Numbered from the stretch's first letter, positions 36,731-44,697 are shown. The stretch is DNA of 64,000 bases from Syntrophomonadaceae bacterium (GCA_012728655.1 JAAYEQ010000025.1:62001-126000), one strand, 5' to 3'. Translations and numbers: made by a program. Notes: a model not told the origin generated them from the sequence alone.

Positions 36731-38661
36731 ATAAATGGGGGAGGAAGATAGAAGCTTTGCGGGAAGAGATTCCGGTAAACCGGGAATTAAAGTCGCGGTT
36801 GCGCGCGGAGTTTCAGTCTCATCCGCCTGTGTCGCGGAAAAAACCGGCCTTTGCTCTAGCGGCACTGTTAACGGCCGCGATGGCTCTCGCTCTGTGGCTG
36901 GGTTTGGGAAACCGCGAAAACGGCAGCGTTAATCCTGTTCTGGCCGCCGAACTAAAAATTATCAATCAAGTATCCATGGTGGATATTGCCTCGGGAAGCA
37001 ATCTGCCGCCGGTGATAGGCAAGGATATGATTTATATTCCGGTAGCGGATCATGGAACATTCAGCGTGCCGCTCCAGCCCGAAAGAGGGGCTACCGTCAA
37101 AAAGGTCACCGACAGCACAATCCTGTTTAATGCCCTCTCACATGACGGCAAAACGGCGGCTTATTCAAACAGCAAGGGAATTTATCTGTATGACCTGGAG
37201 AAGAAACAGACTCGCACCTTGATCGAGGGCAATGACTACGATCTCTTCTACGGAGAACCATCATGGAGCCCGGATGATCAGACCCTGCTCGTTACCCGCA
37301 AACAGGTGGAATGGCTGGAACACGGCCATAAAGTAAGGAGCCTCGATGTTTGTGAGATCGACCGCAGTGGAAAAAACCTGCGGAAAATCACATCCGGCTC
37401 TTATGCCTCCTACATCCCCGGAAGTAGGAATATACTCTTTGAACGTGACGGCAAGATATTTATCAGGTATCAATCCGGCGAGGAGCGGCTGGTTGATGAG
37501 GGACGGTTTCCCGCAGCGTCCCCGGATGGGTTGTATATCGCTTATGTTAAGTCAGTTCGGGAGGGGAAAAAGATCAGCGAAACCGCCAGGGTGATAACGG
37601 ACCTTTCCGATGTCTATATCTGTTCGGTGAACAACTTTGCCGACGGCCGCAAACTCACGGCCAACTATCCCTACCGCCACACCGATGAAGAGGAATGGGC
37701 CAAGGAACTGAATCCTGCACATGGCGAGCGGAGTCTGGTTTTCAACGGCAGGTATGACTTCTATAACCCCGTCTGGGGTACCGATTCCAGGACCATCTAT
37801 GTCCTGAAAGGGGGCAACAGCGAAAACATACCCATGCGGATCACTCGCATTGATCTGGGTTCCAAAGCCCTGGCGGCTGAAGATACCGTGGCCCGCTACC
37901 TGGAGGCCGGTATTACCCGGGATGACGACTATGCCCGCAGCCTCCTTGTCGATCCTTCGGGTTACCTCACGATTTCCAACCCGCATCCGGTAGCTTATTC
38001 CATTACCGGCAGCGGTGAGGAAAACGGCCATACCTACGTCGATGCCTGGCTAATGGTGGCCTACAATGCCGACGCCTACTACGAACTGAATTCAATCCGC
38101 CTGTATCTTGTAAAGAACGAAGAGGGGTACAGGATCGAGCGCATCGCTGACCGCGAAGGCCGGTTTGAGATCCGGGGGCGGGAGGACGGCATCTACATCC
38201 GCGTGGGCAACGGGGAGAAGGATAGACTCCTTCTGAAGGTTGAGGGCATAACCTCCGGGGCCTCGCCCATGCGAAGGCTGTCTTCCCTGGCCTACAGCCC
38301 GGAGAAACAGCTCCTGCTTTATACCATTCAGGAACCCGGTTCCTTTACCCTGATCGCTCACAATCTGAAACAGAACCAAGAGCTGTTCTCGCAGCGAATT
38401 ACGGACGGGGAAGCGGCAGTGATGGATTTGAGCTTCGACGGCAGCCATCAATACGCGGCTGTTCGCTACTACGGCGATTACCGTCAGAGCGTGAAGCTTT
38501 ATGACGTTCAGAGAAAAACCCTTGTCGCAGCCCCGTTTCTCGACCACGCTACGAACGCCTTCTGGGCCGGTGAGAAGCTGCTGGTGGAAAAACCGGGAGC
38601 CGGCGGGACCATCCGCTGGATGTACGATCCCCGGACGGGAATGGCGGTCATGGGAGATTAG
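36706..38661 (+). CDS. Membrane-anchored propeller-like protein, putative anti-sigma factor
   Basis: The 651-residue product has a short cytoplasmic N-terminus (1–46), a single membrane helix (about 48–67, AFALAALLTAAMALALWLGL) and a large extracytoplasmic region rich in TolB/WD40-like propeller motifs (SHDGKTAAYSNSKGIYLYDL, SWSPDDQTLLVTRKQ, ASPDGLYIAYVK, SFDGSHQYAAVRYY). Overlap with the ECF sigma gene and this topology make it a likely anti-sigma sensor; there is no zinc HC2 motif in the N-terminus. The ATG at 36706 follows GAAGGTGG. Its 3' end is duplicated, in decayed form, near 43 kb. Confidence 0.8.
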   Translation: MFGKRKELDKWGRKIEALREEIPVNRELKSRLRAEFQSHPPVSRKKPAFALAALLTAAMALALWLGLGNRENGSVNPVLAAELKIINQVSMVDIASGSNLPPVIGKDMIYIPVADHGTFSVPLQPERGATVKKVTDSTILFNALSHDGKTAAYSNSKGIYLYDLEKKQTRTLIEGNDYDLFYGEPSWSPDDQTLLVTRKQVEWLEHGHKVRSLDVCEIDRSGKNLRKITSGSYASYIPGSRNILFERDGKIFIRYQSGEERLVDEGRFPAASPDGLYIAYVKSVREGKKISETARVITDLSDVYICSVNNFADGRKLTANYPYRHTDEEEWAKELNPAHGERSLVFNGRYDFYNPVWGTDSRTIYVLKGGNSENIPMRITRIDLGSKALAAEDTVARYLEAGITRDDDYARSLLVDPSGYLTISNPHPVAYSITGSGEENGHTYVDAWLMVAYNADAYYELNSIRLYLVKNEEGYRIERIADREGRFEIRGREDGIYIRVGNGEKDRLLLKVEGITSGASPMRRLSSLAYSPEKQLLLYTIQEPGSFTLIAHNLKQNQELFSQRITDGEAAVMDLSFDGSHQYAAVRYYGDYRQSVKLYDVQRKTLVAAPFLDHATNAFWAGEKLLVEKPGAGGTIRWMYDPRTGMAVMGD

Positions 38662-38710
38662 CTTGCGGGATATCCCTGTCACGGTTGCCAACAGCGCCAA
38701 TGCTCGGGGT

Positions 38711-38756
38711 AAAAAACACCGTTCTTCCGGGATTTAACGGACAGAACGGTGTTTCG
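38711..38756 (+). terminator. Bidirectional-looking terminator after the sigma/propeller operon
   Basis: AACACCGTTC (38715–38724) pairs with GAACGGTGTT (38744–38753), with a T-rich run on the plus side and six Ts on the minus side. A related hairpin follows the decayed copy at 43 kb. Confidence 0.75.
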
Positions 38757-38833
38757 GTTTGTTTGTGAGCTTAACTGTCGAAAGATCTCCAAATTGAGCG
38801 TAATCCTGACACGGTCGCTTAGACAAATTGGGC

Positions 38834-38862
38834 TTGAAATTCCCGGGAACACCATGTATAAT
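38834..38862 (+). promoter_or_regulatory. Strong sigma-A promoter upstream of the inositol-phosphate synthase leader
   Basis: TTGAAA (38834–38839) and TATAAT (38857–38862) are exactly 17 bases apart. The predicted start near 38869 is about 315 bases upstream of the synthase gene. I see no other good promoter between here and the gene, so expression probably depends on reading through the terminator at 39025–39051. Confidence 0.75.
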
Positions 38863-38936
38863 CTTTATCAGCAGCCTTTGAAATCGAGTGCTAACATACG
38901 CGCAGGGCTTACGTGCCAACACCTTAAAAACCTTCT

Positions 38937-38986
38937 GATTAATTGATTAATTAATTATTTCATTAATTGGTTAATTGGTTAATTGG
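38937..38986 (+). repeat. TTAATTGG/ATTAATTGA tandem repeats forming an all-A·U/G·U hairpin
   Basis: Repeats of an 8-base TTAATTGG-like unit fill this stretch. The arms 38941–38954 and 38963–38976 can pair over 14 bases using only A·U and G·U pairs, around an eight-base loop. A third repeat (38979–38986) allows a shifted register. Such a weak hairpin would melt easily at higher temperature. Confidence 0.7.
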
Positions 38987-39051
38987 AAGTGTTTTTATAT
39001 TTCAACATGAAATAACGGCAGGGCAACACTTCCAGTTAGGAAGTGTTTTTT
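38985..39051 (+). promoter_or_regulatory. Candidate attenuator: mutually exclusive hairpins before the synthase gene
   Basis: Three 9-base segments lie in order: GGAAGTGTT (38985–38993), AACACTTCC (39025–39033) and GGAAGTGTT (39039–39047). The middle one can pair with either neighbour. The second pairing gives a compact hairpin followed by TTTT, i.e. an intrinsic terminator (39025–39051); the first would be an antiterminator. That is the standard layout of a transcription attenuator. The signal is unknown; the A·U hairpin directly upstream is the obvious candidate sensor. Confidence 0.55.
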
Positions 39052-39111
39052 AATGTTGTGCAAGCGCTAAAAAACCTTCTTGTACTCGACGAAACACGAA
39101 CGACGCCAGGA

Positions 39112-39150
39112 AATTCGTTTTGAAACCGGCTCTGCATTTCAAAACGAATT
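39112..39150. promoter_or_regulatory. 14-bp inverted repeat just upstream of the synthase ribosome-binding site
   Basis: AATTCGTTTTGAAA (39112–39125) and TTTCAAAACGAATT (39137–39150) form a perfect inverted repeat around an 11-base centre, ending 34 bases before the GTG start. It could be an operator for a dimeric regulator or an RNA hairpin affecting translation. Confidence 0.6.
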
Positions 39151-39184
39151 CGAATAAATCAAGTTTAACAAGGGGGTATTTCTA

Positions 39185-40276
39185 GTGTCTAAAATCAACA
39201 TTGCCATTGCCGGTGTCGGCAACTGCGCCAGCGCTTTGTTACAAGGGCTCGAGATGTACAAGCAATCACCGGACAACGTTATCGGGTTGCTCAATTATGA
39301 CCTTGGCGGCTATACTCCCGGCGATGTCAACATAGTTGCAGCCTTTGACGTAGACAAGCGCAAAGTGGGCAAACCCTTGAAAGAGGCGGTGTTCGCCAAG
39401 CCCAACTGCGCTTTGGTCTTTTATGACAAGTTACCCGATTACCCGGTACAGGTACATATGGGACCGGTCATGGACGGTGTATCTGAACATATGGCCGATT
39501 ATGACCCGGACAAGAGTTTTGTGGTCGCCGACCAGGAACCCTGCGATGTGGTCAAAGTTTTGAAGGAAAGCAAGGCGGAAATCCTTATTAATTATCTGCC
39601 GGTGGGTTCCGAGAATGCCGCCAGGTTTTATGCCCAGGCCTGCCTGGAAGCCAACGTAGGTTTTATCAATGCCATGCCGGTTTTTATCGCCTCGGATGAG
39701 GCCTGGGCCCAAAAGTTCCGGGACAAGAACATACCCTTGATCGGCGATGATGTGAAAAGCCAGGTGGGAGCAACCGTTATTCACCGGACCCTGACCAAGC
39801 TTTTTGAAAACCGCGGTGTAATTCTCGATCGTACTTACCAATTGAATTTCGGAGGAAACACCGACTTCTTAAACATGCTTAACCGCAGTCGGCTTAAATC
39901 CAAGAAAAAATCAAAAACCCAGGCAGTACAATCGGAACTGAAAACAGCCATGGACGAAAACAACATACACATCGGACCCAGCGATTATGTCCCCTGGCTG
40001 AATGACAACAAGATCTGCCATATACGAATGGAAGGAAGGGGCTTTGGGAATGTTCCGCTGACCCTGGACGTGAAGCTCTCGGTGGAGGATTCGCCCAACA
40101 GCGGCGGCGTAATGATCGATGCCATTAGATGTATGAAACTGGCCCTCGATCGCAAGATAGGCGGTCCCCTGCTTTCCATCTCAGCCTTTACCATGAAGTC
40201 CCCACCGGTTCAATACACGGATACCGAAGCCAAAAAAATGGTGGAAGAATTCATTGATGGTAGGAGAGAGCGGTAA
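39185..40276 (+). CDS. Myo-inositol-1-phosphate synthase
   Basis: Inositol-3-phosphate synthase (363 residues) converts glucose 6-phosphate to L-myo-inositol 1-phosphate using NAD. The NAD-binding loop GVGNCASALLQG, the NYLPVGSENA and GDDVKSQVGATV segments and the catalytic-domain lysines around SRLKSKKKSKTQ are those of the short prokaryotic/archaeal synthase group. The start is a GTG at 39185 after AAGGGGG. Its stop overlaps the start of the fused transferase gene, so the two make a pathway operon for di-myo-inositol phosphate. Confidence 0.93.
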   Translation: MSKINIAIAGVGNCASALLQGLEMYKQSPDNVIGLLNYDLGGYTPGDVNIVAAFDVDKRKVGKPLKEAVFAKPNCALVFYDKLPDYPVQVHMGPVMDGVSEHMADYDPDKSFVVADQEPCDVVKVLKESKAEILINYLPVGSENAARFYAQACLEANVGFINAMPVFIASDEAWAQKFRDKNIPLIGDDVKSQVGATVIHRTLTKLFENRGVILDRTYQLNFGGNTDFLNMLNRSRLKSKKKSKTQAVQSELKTAMDENNIHIGPSDYVPWLNDNKICHIRMEGRGFGNVPLTLDVKLSVEDSPNSGGVMIDAIRCMKLALDRKIGGPLLSISAFTMKSPPVQYTDTEAKKMVEEFIDGRRER

Positions 40277-41607
40277 TGAGAGCCGTCCTGTTGGCTGCCG
40301 GCGAAGGAAAGAGGCTGCGGCCTTTCTTCGACAGGCCAAAGCCTCTTGTACCTTTACTCGGACTGGCGTTGATAGAACGCAACATCCTGGCCCTGAAGGA
40401 ATGCGGAATAAATGAGTTTGTGGTTGTCACCGGCTGTTATTCTGCCGAACTCCGGGATTATCTGGGCAAGGGCGAAAGACTTGGTGTGAGCATTGATTAT
40501 CTGCATAACCCGGATTGGAAACTGGGAAACGGGGTGTCGGCATACACCTTTCACCAGGACTATCGGCGGGATGAAAAATTTGTTTTACTGATGTCCGACC
40601 ATGTTTTTGAACCGGACTTGTTGAAGGCGTTTTTGGCTGAGGCGGAGAACGTAAAGCAGGATGAACTGCTGCTTGCCGCCGACAGCCGGCTGGAAGCAGT
40701 CTATGACCTCGACGAATGTACCAAGGTAAAAACCCGGAACAATTATGCCGTAAGGCTCGGCAAGGGCCTGGATGATTTTGATGCCGTTGATTGCGGCCTT
40801 TTCATTGGTACCGGGTCGTTGCTGGAGGCCCTGTCCAGCTCTATAGCCGGGGGAGCTTATGCCCTCACCGACGCCGTTAACCTGATGGCCGCACAGGGTA
40901 TGGTCAAACTGCATTTTGTGCAGAACAGTTGGATTGATGTCGACGATCATCAGAGTTTTAAGCAGGCGGAGAAGGTTCTCTTAAAGTCGCTGGTGCCCGC
41001 CAAAGACGGTTTCATTTCCCGGACCTTCAACCGCCGGTTTTCCCTCCGGATAACCAGGCTTCTGGCCCCGACCGCAGTAACCCCGAACATGGTTACCATT
41101 CTGTCATTCCTGACGGCGGCGGCGGCAGCGGTATCCTTTGCTTTGACCCAGCCCTTTCTCGGAGGAGTCCTGGCACAGCTTGCCTCGATACTGGATGGGG
41201 TGGACGGGGAGATTTCCCGCTTGAAGTTTTTGCGGAGCAGGTTTGGAGAAATCCTGGATTCCATACTCGATCGCTATGGAGATTATTTGATTGTGATCGG
41301 TATGGTTTATTCGTGGTATTGCGCCACCGGCCATACCACGGCCCTGGTGGCAGGCGCGGCCGCCCTGACGGGAATGCCCATGTCCATGCTTTTTAAAGAA
41401 AAATTCCAAAATGTCTTGGGCCAACCGTTTACTCCCGAAATACACGACGGTATAATGCGGTATTTTCCGGCAAATCGTGACGGCAGGTTATTCATAATCA
41501 TGCTGGGAGGCATTCTAAACCTGCTGCCGGCTGCGCTGGTGCTGCTGGCGGTCGGCACCCACCTGCAGACCTTTATTCGCCTGTATAACGTCCGAAAAAG
41601 CAACTGA
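40276..41607 (+). CDS. Bifunctional inositol-1-phosphate cytidylyltransferase / di-myo-inositol-phosphate-phosphate synthase
   Basis: A fusion of 443 residues. Residues 1–240 are a sugar-nucleotidyltransferase-like domain (LLAAGEGKRLRPFFDRPKPL, then LMSDHVF) expected to make CDP-inositol. Residues 250–440 are a membrane CDP-alcohol phosphatidyltransferase domain with the full motif D310-G311-x2-S314-R315-x8-G324-x3-D328-x3-D332, expected to join CDP-inositol and inositol 1-phosphate. This domain order is that of the known IPCT–DIPPS enzymes of hyperthermophiles. It is translationally coupled to the synthase gene. Confidence 0.88.
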   Translation: MRAVLLAAGEGKRLRPFFDRPKPLVPLLGLALIERNILALKECGINEFVVVTGCYSAELRDYLGKGERLGVSIDYLHNPDWKLGNGVSAYTFHQDYRRDEKFVLLMSDHVFEPDLLKAFLAEAENVKQDELLLAADSRLEAVYDLDECTKVKTRNNYAVRLGKGLDDFDAVDCGLFIGTGSLLEALSSSIAGGAYALTDAVNLMAAQGMVKLHFVQNSWIDVDDHQSFKQAEKVLLKSLVPAKDGFISRTFNRRFSLRITRLLAPTAVTPNMVTILSFLTAAAAAVSFALTQPFLGGVLAQLASILDGVDGEISRLKFLRSRFGEILDSILDRYGDYLIVIGMVYSWYCATGHTTALVAGAAALTGMPMSMLFKEKFQNVLGQPFTPEIHDGIMRYFPANRDGRLFIIMLGGILNLLPAALVLLAVGTHLQTFIRLYNVRKSN

Positions 41608-41654
41608 TTTACGTGATCACCGGGTGGCATTATCAAGCGCTCGGCTGAACACTC

Positions 41655-42509
41655 TCAGCATGGGACTGCTTGCCTGAGGGTATAAACGTGATTGTAAAGG
41701 TTGTGGTTTTTCAAAACCGCCAGGGCTTCATCGATGCAATCGCCCAGTTGATCGAGGGAATGGGCATCGGAACCAACGGTAAAGATTTTAATTCCCGCCT
41801 GTGCCGCCAAAGTCAACATCTCCCTGGTGGGATGAAACTCCTCCAATCCCCGGCGGCGGCTGGAAGTGTTGACTTCCAGCCCCATTCCCCTGCGGGCCAT
41901 TTCTTTAAAAATCGGTTCGACGACACCACGGTGAATGGTAAGAACTTCGGGTCCGTAATATTTAAGGCCATACCGCAGGTATAGGTCTACATGGGCAATA
42001 CAGTCAAAAAGTCCTGTGCCAACCATTTCCTCAAGTGTCGTGAAATAATCTTTACGTAATTCCGCCAGGCTTTTGTTTTGGAAGTAATGCGGGCTTTCTT
42101 TCATTGATGAAATCGCAATATGGTCGAGACAATGTATGGCTCCCAGCACAAAATCAAACGGATAATTGTTAACGATTTTTTCTACGTATTTTTCGCAACC
42201 CGGGCAGTACCCAACTTCGATTCCGGCTTTTACCTTTAGATTGGCGTGCCGAAACTCTTCTTGTGCTCGGGCAATTTCTCGGAAATAGCCGTCCAGCCAG
42301 GCAGGATTGAAAACCGACAGCCTTTCCCCCTGAAAAACCACAAAATTATCGATATCCCTGCGTGCAGGATCCAGTTCAATATGGGTAGTGAAACAGATCT
42401 CCGTTAACTTTAAATCCAAGGCCTTTTCACAATAGTCTCTTATCCGAACCGGAGAAGCGTCGATGGAATAATCCGGATGCACATGATAATCGGTTCTGGT
42501 GTGTCTCAT
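41655..42509 (-). CDS. PHP-domain phosphatase of the histidinol-phosphatase type
   Basis: The 284-residue protein is a PHP-fold metal-dependent phosphoesterase. Metal ligand motifs are visible: DYHVHPDYSID (7–17), THIEL, GIEVGYCPG, GAIHCLDH, HVDLYLRYG and GSDAHSLDQ near the C-terminus. It resembles HisK-type histidinol phosphatases, but no his genes are near. It converges on the inositol-phosphate operon, only 47 bases away. A role as the phosphatase that completes di-myo-inositol phosphate synthesis is a hypothesis from context; histidinol phosphatase remains the default. Confidence 0.82.
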   Translation of the reverse strand: MRHTRTDYHVHPDYSIDASPVRIRDYCEKALDLKLTEICFTTHIELDPARRDIDNFVVFQGERLSVFNPAWLDGYFREIARAQEEFRHANLKVKAGIEVGYCPGCEKYVEKIVNNYPFDFVLGAIHCLDHIAISSMKESPHYFQNKSLAELRKDYFTTLEEMVGTGLFDCIAHVDLYLRYGLKYYGPEVLTIHRGVVEPIFKEMARRGMGLEVNTSSRRRGLEEFHPTREMLTLAAQAGIKIFTVGSDAHSLDQLGDCIDEALAVLKNHNLYNHVYTLRQAVPC

Positions 42510-42619
42510 AGCCGATCGCTCCCTGGTAAAACATTAATCTAATTATCAACCCCTTTGTCAGGCATAAACATGAGTTGGCCCGGCAGAACATCAGCCGGGA
42601 CTCTTTTTCCTTGCTTAAG

Positions 42620-43219
42620 CTATGGCCATTATATCCGAGCAACTAGCAGTCAGGCAATTCCATCGGCTGTCAGTCCTTCAGGCATGAACCGCAAACGATG
42701 CAATGTTAGGAATGTTGTGTCCGCATGGCTGCGCTCAATCCCGCCAAACCAATTGTTACGACCAGAAACCGAACAAATAGTCGCTCTCACAGCGGTTCAC
42801 GAACGTGTAAGCGGCAGTGATGGATTTAAGCTTCGACGGAAGCCATCAATACGCCGCCGTTCGCTGCTACGGTGATTCCCGCCACAGAGTAAAGCTATGT
42901 GATCTCCGGAAAAAACCTTTGCCGCAGTCCCGTTCCTTGACAACTCTATGAACGCCTTCTGGGGGTAAAATTTCGCAATCATACTATCAGGCCATTTAGT
43001 TCTTTGACAACTCTATGAACACCTTCTGGGCCGGCGAGAAGCTGCCGGCGGAAAAACCGGAAGCCGGCGGGACCATCCGCCGGTTGTACGATCCCCGCAC
43101 GGGAACGGCGGTAATAGGAGGATAATCGGTTACGGAATACAGCTTATGCCCCTGCCGACGAGCAGTCATGCTTACGCCAAAAAATACCGTTCCGCCTGGT
43201 CGCACCGGCAGAACGGTGT
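42620..43219 (+). pseudogene. Decayed second copy of the sigma/propeller locus
   Basis: Bases 42810–42965 and 42998–43125 closely match the 3' end of the propeller gene (38413–38665). The reading frame is broken by small indels and by an internal duplication: a segment around TTGACAACTCTATGAAC occurs at 42937 and again at 43003, separated by about 35 unrelated bases. The trailing hairpin (ACCGTTC…GAACGGT) is also conserved. Around 42622–42660, short matches (GGCCATTA and CAGTCAGGCAAT) resemble the region upstream of the intact sigma gene (36025–36057). This suggests a whole-locus duplicate with a large internal deletion. The rest of the 42510–43257 gap has no gene. Confidence 0.75.
43179..43217 (-). 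terminator. Intrinsic terminator after the ytfJ-like gene
   Basis: On the minus strand ACCGTTC…GAACGGT (arms 43211–43217 and 43186–43192) is followed by ATTTTTTGG. It can end the ytfJ operon and also lies at the end of the decayed propeller copy. Confidence 0.75.
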
Positions 43220-43257
43220 CATCGCTCTGTTTGGGCATCACTTTTTGTTGGGCCTGA

Positions 43258-43608
43258 TTATTCTTCGCATTTGCCGCCCTTCACATTCTCCAGCACCGTG
43301 GGGATGAGTTCGGCCAGCTTATCCAGGGTGCCCTTTCTGCCCAAAGAATATACCTTTACCTCGCCATCCTGAATTATCACCATGGCAGTTGGATCGACCT
43401 TGGCTCCGCCACCCCCGCCGGATCCTTTGCCGTGATGCGGACCCGATTGTTCACCGCCTTCGCCGACTCCGGTTCCAAACCCAAAACAAGCGGACAGGAT
43501 GGGTATGATCGTAACATTGCCGCTGACGATGGGGGAACCGACCATGGTTTTGGTCGACATCAGATTCTCCAACTGGGATGTAATGGTTTCAATGTTCTCC
43601 TTAAACAC
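43258..43608 (-). CDS. ytfJ: GerW/YtfJ family sporulation protein
   Basis: A protein of about 116 residues with the YtfJ pattern: an N-terminal helix (FKENIETITSQLENLM), KTMVGSPIVSGNVTIIPI, a glycine-rich loop (FGFGTGVGEGGE and GSGGGGGAKVDP) and a C-terminal helix. YtfJ/GerW members are sporulation proteins linked to germination. I place the start at the GTG at 43608, eight bases after GGGAGG and overlapping the DUF2953 stop; an ATG at 43632 is the alternative. It is fourth in an operon headed by an ECF sigma factor. Confidence 0.87.
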   Translation of the reverse strand: MFKENIETITSQLENLMSTKTMVGSPIVSGNVTIIPILSACFGFGTGVGEGGEQSGPHHGKGSGGGGGAKVDPTAMVIIQDGEVKVYSLGRKGTLDKLAELIPTVLENVKGGKCEE

Positions 43609-44260
43609 CTTTAACGACCTCCCGTACTCCAAATTTTTTGATATTAAACTTTGGCCACCACAGAGAACGAACCGGGGACGAAAGAAGCAGGGCGAAAGTG
43701 TACCAGATGACCATAATGGGGAGAAACCTGCCCCTTATTTCCCCTTCGATGTCCAAACAGGCCTCCATGAAGTTTGGATTCAGACGTACCCGGGGTTGCT
43801 CAACAGCCAGGGCCGCAATTACGCCGGACAACATCCCGGTTAAGGCCGGATCGCCGGTACCATACTCGCCGTCCAGTCGGGCTTCCAGGTGGAGACATGG
43901 TACCAGTCTTATCAGGCAGCGGTAGACTGCATTCATCAGATCCAGGTTAAGTACAGCTAAAAAGCGGCCCGTCCCCGGCTTTCGTTTTTCCTTCGGTTTT
44001 TTCTTTTGTTTTTTCGATGCTGCTTTGTCCTTTCCGGCAGCGAGGTTTATTTCCCAGTAAAACAGCCTCAGGTACTGGCGGGTTTCGGCTCCCGGTTCCT
44101 TTGATATATAGAACTTAATCCAACCGCCGAGTACGGACACTTCTCCATAACCGCGAAAAGCATTTTTGATCCGTACCTGACCCTGGAGACTCACCGGAAG
44201 CACCAGAGGAATCATGAGCAAGCCCAGGATTACCAACAATGCAAATGTAAGAACACTCAT
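43601..44260 (-). CDS. DUF2953 membrane protein (YtfI-like)
   Basis: The 219-residue protein starts with a membrane segment (MSVLTFALLVILGLLMIPLV) and has a lysine-rich linker (KKQKKKPKEKRKPGTG), followed by a C-terminal domain with SGVIAALAVEQPRVRLNPNF and a final hydrophobic stretch. DUF2953 proteins are found beside ytfJ in spore formers. The ATG at 44260 overlaps the anti-sigma stop (ATGA). The upstream extension of the open frame is an out-of-frame shadow of the anti-sigma gene. Function is unknown. Confidence 0.82.
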   Translation of the reverse strand: MSVLTFALLVILGLLMIPLVLPVSLQGQVRIKNAFRGYGEVSVLGGWIKFYISKEPGAETRQYLRLFYWEINLAAGKDKAASKKQKKKPKEKRKPGTGRFLAVLNLDLMNAVYRCLIRLVPCLHLEARLDGEYGTGDPALTGMLSGVIAALAVEQPRVRLNPNFMEACLDIEGEIRGRFLPIMVIWYTFALLLSSPVRSLWWPKFNIKKFGVREVVKGV

Positions 44261-44697
44261 TGACTCCGCCCCCGAAATAACAGTCTTAACCCCTTTTTCC
44301 CCACAACCTCCAGGGCCGACGGAATCCTGCTGCCGATTGCCCTCGCTGCTCTGCCCAGCGTTCGGGGTCCCGGAATCAGGGTAATTGCAGTCGCAACCGG
44401 CTCCCATGCCAGTTTTTGAGACTGCCAGTAGGAGAACTCGCCGGCGGACATTTGTGACAGCGCCCCGGCGGCGGTTATCGCCTGCTGGCGCAGAAAGGGC
44501 AGCTCCGGCGGCAGGTCCAATTCCTCCTCCTGCTCCAGTTCCAGCCACATCAGTTTAAGCCGGGAAAGCTCCTGCCGGCATTCACGACATCGAGCAAGGT
44601 GGTTTTTCAGTTCTTTGACCAGTTCAGGTTCCAATTCCCGGTCCAGAAAAAGTTGCAGCATCTCGTGATTGCATTCCAATGTGGCTAATCCTCCCAT
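44257..44697 (-). CDS. Zinc-finger (HC2) anti-sigma factor-like protein
   Basis: The 146-residue protein has an N-terminal HC2-type zinc motif (CNHEMLQLFLDREL … NHLARCRECRQEL), typical of anti-sigma factors that bind ECF sigma factors. There is no convincing membrane helix, so it appears to be a soluble, zinc-dependent regulator. Its GTG/ATG region overlaps the end of the sigma gene by 13 bases. It probably holds the adjacent sigma factor inactive until a redox or envelope signal. Confidence 0.85.
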   Translation of the reverse strand: MGGLATLECNHEMLQLFLDRELEPELVKELKNHLARCRECRQELSRLKLMWLELEQEEELDLPPELPFLRQQAITAAGALSQMSAGEFSYWQSQKLAWEPVATAITLIPGPRTLGRAARAIGSRIPSALEVVGKKGLRLLFRGRSQ

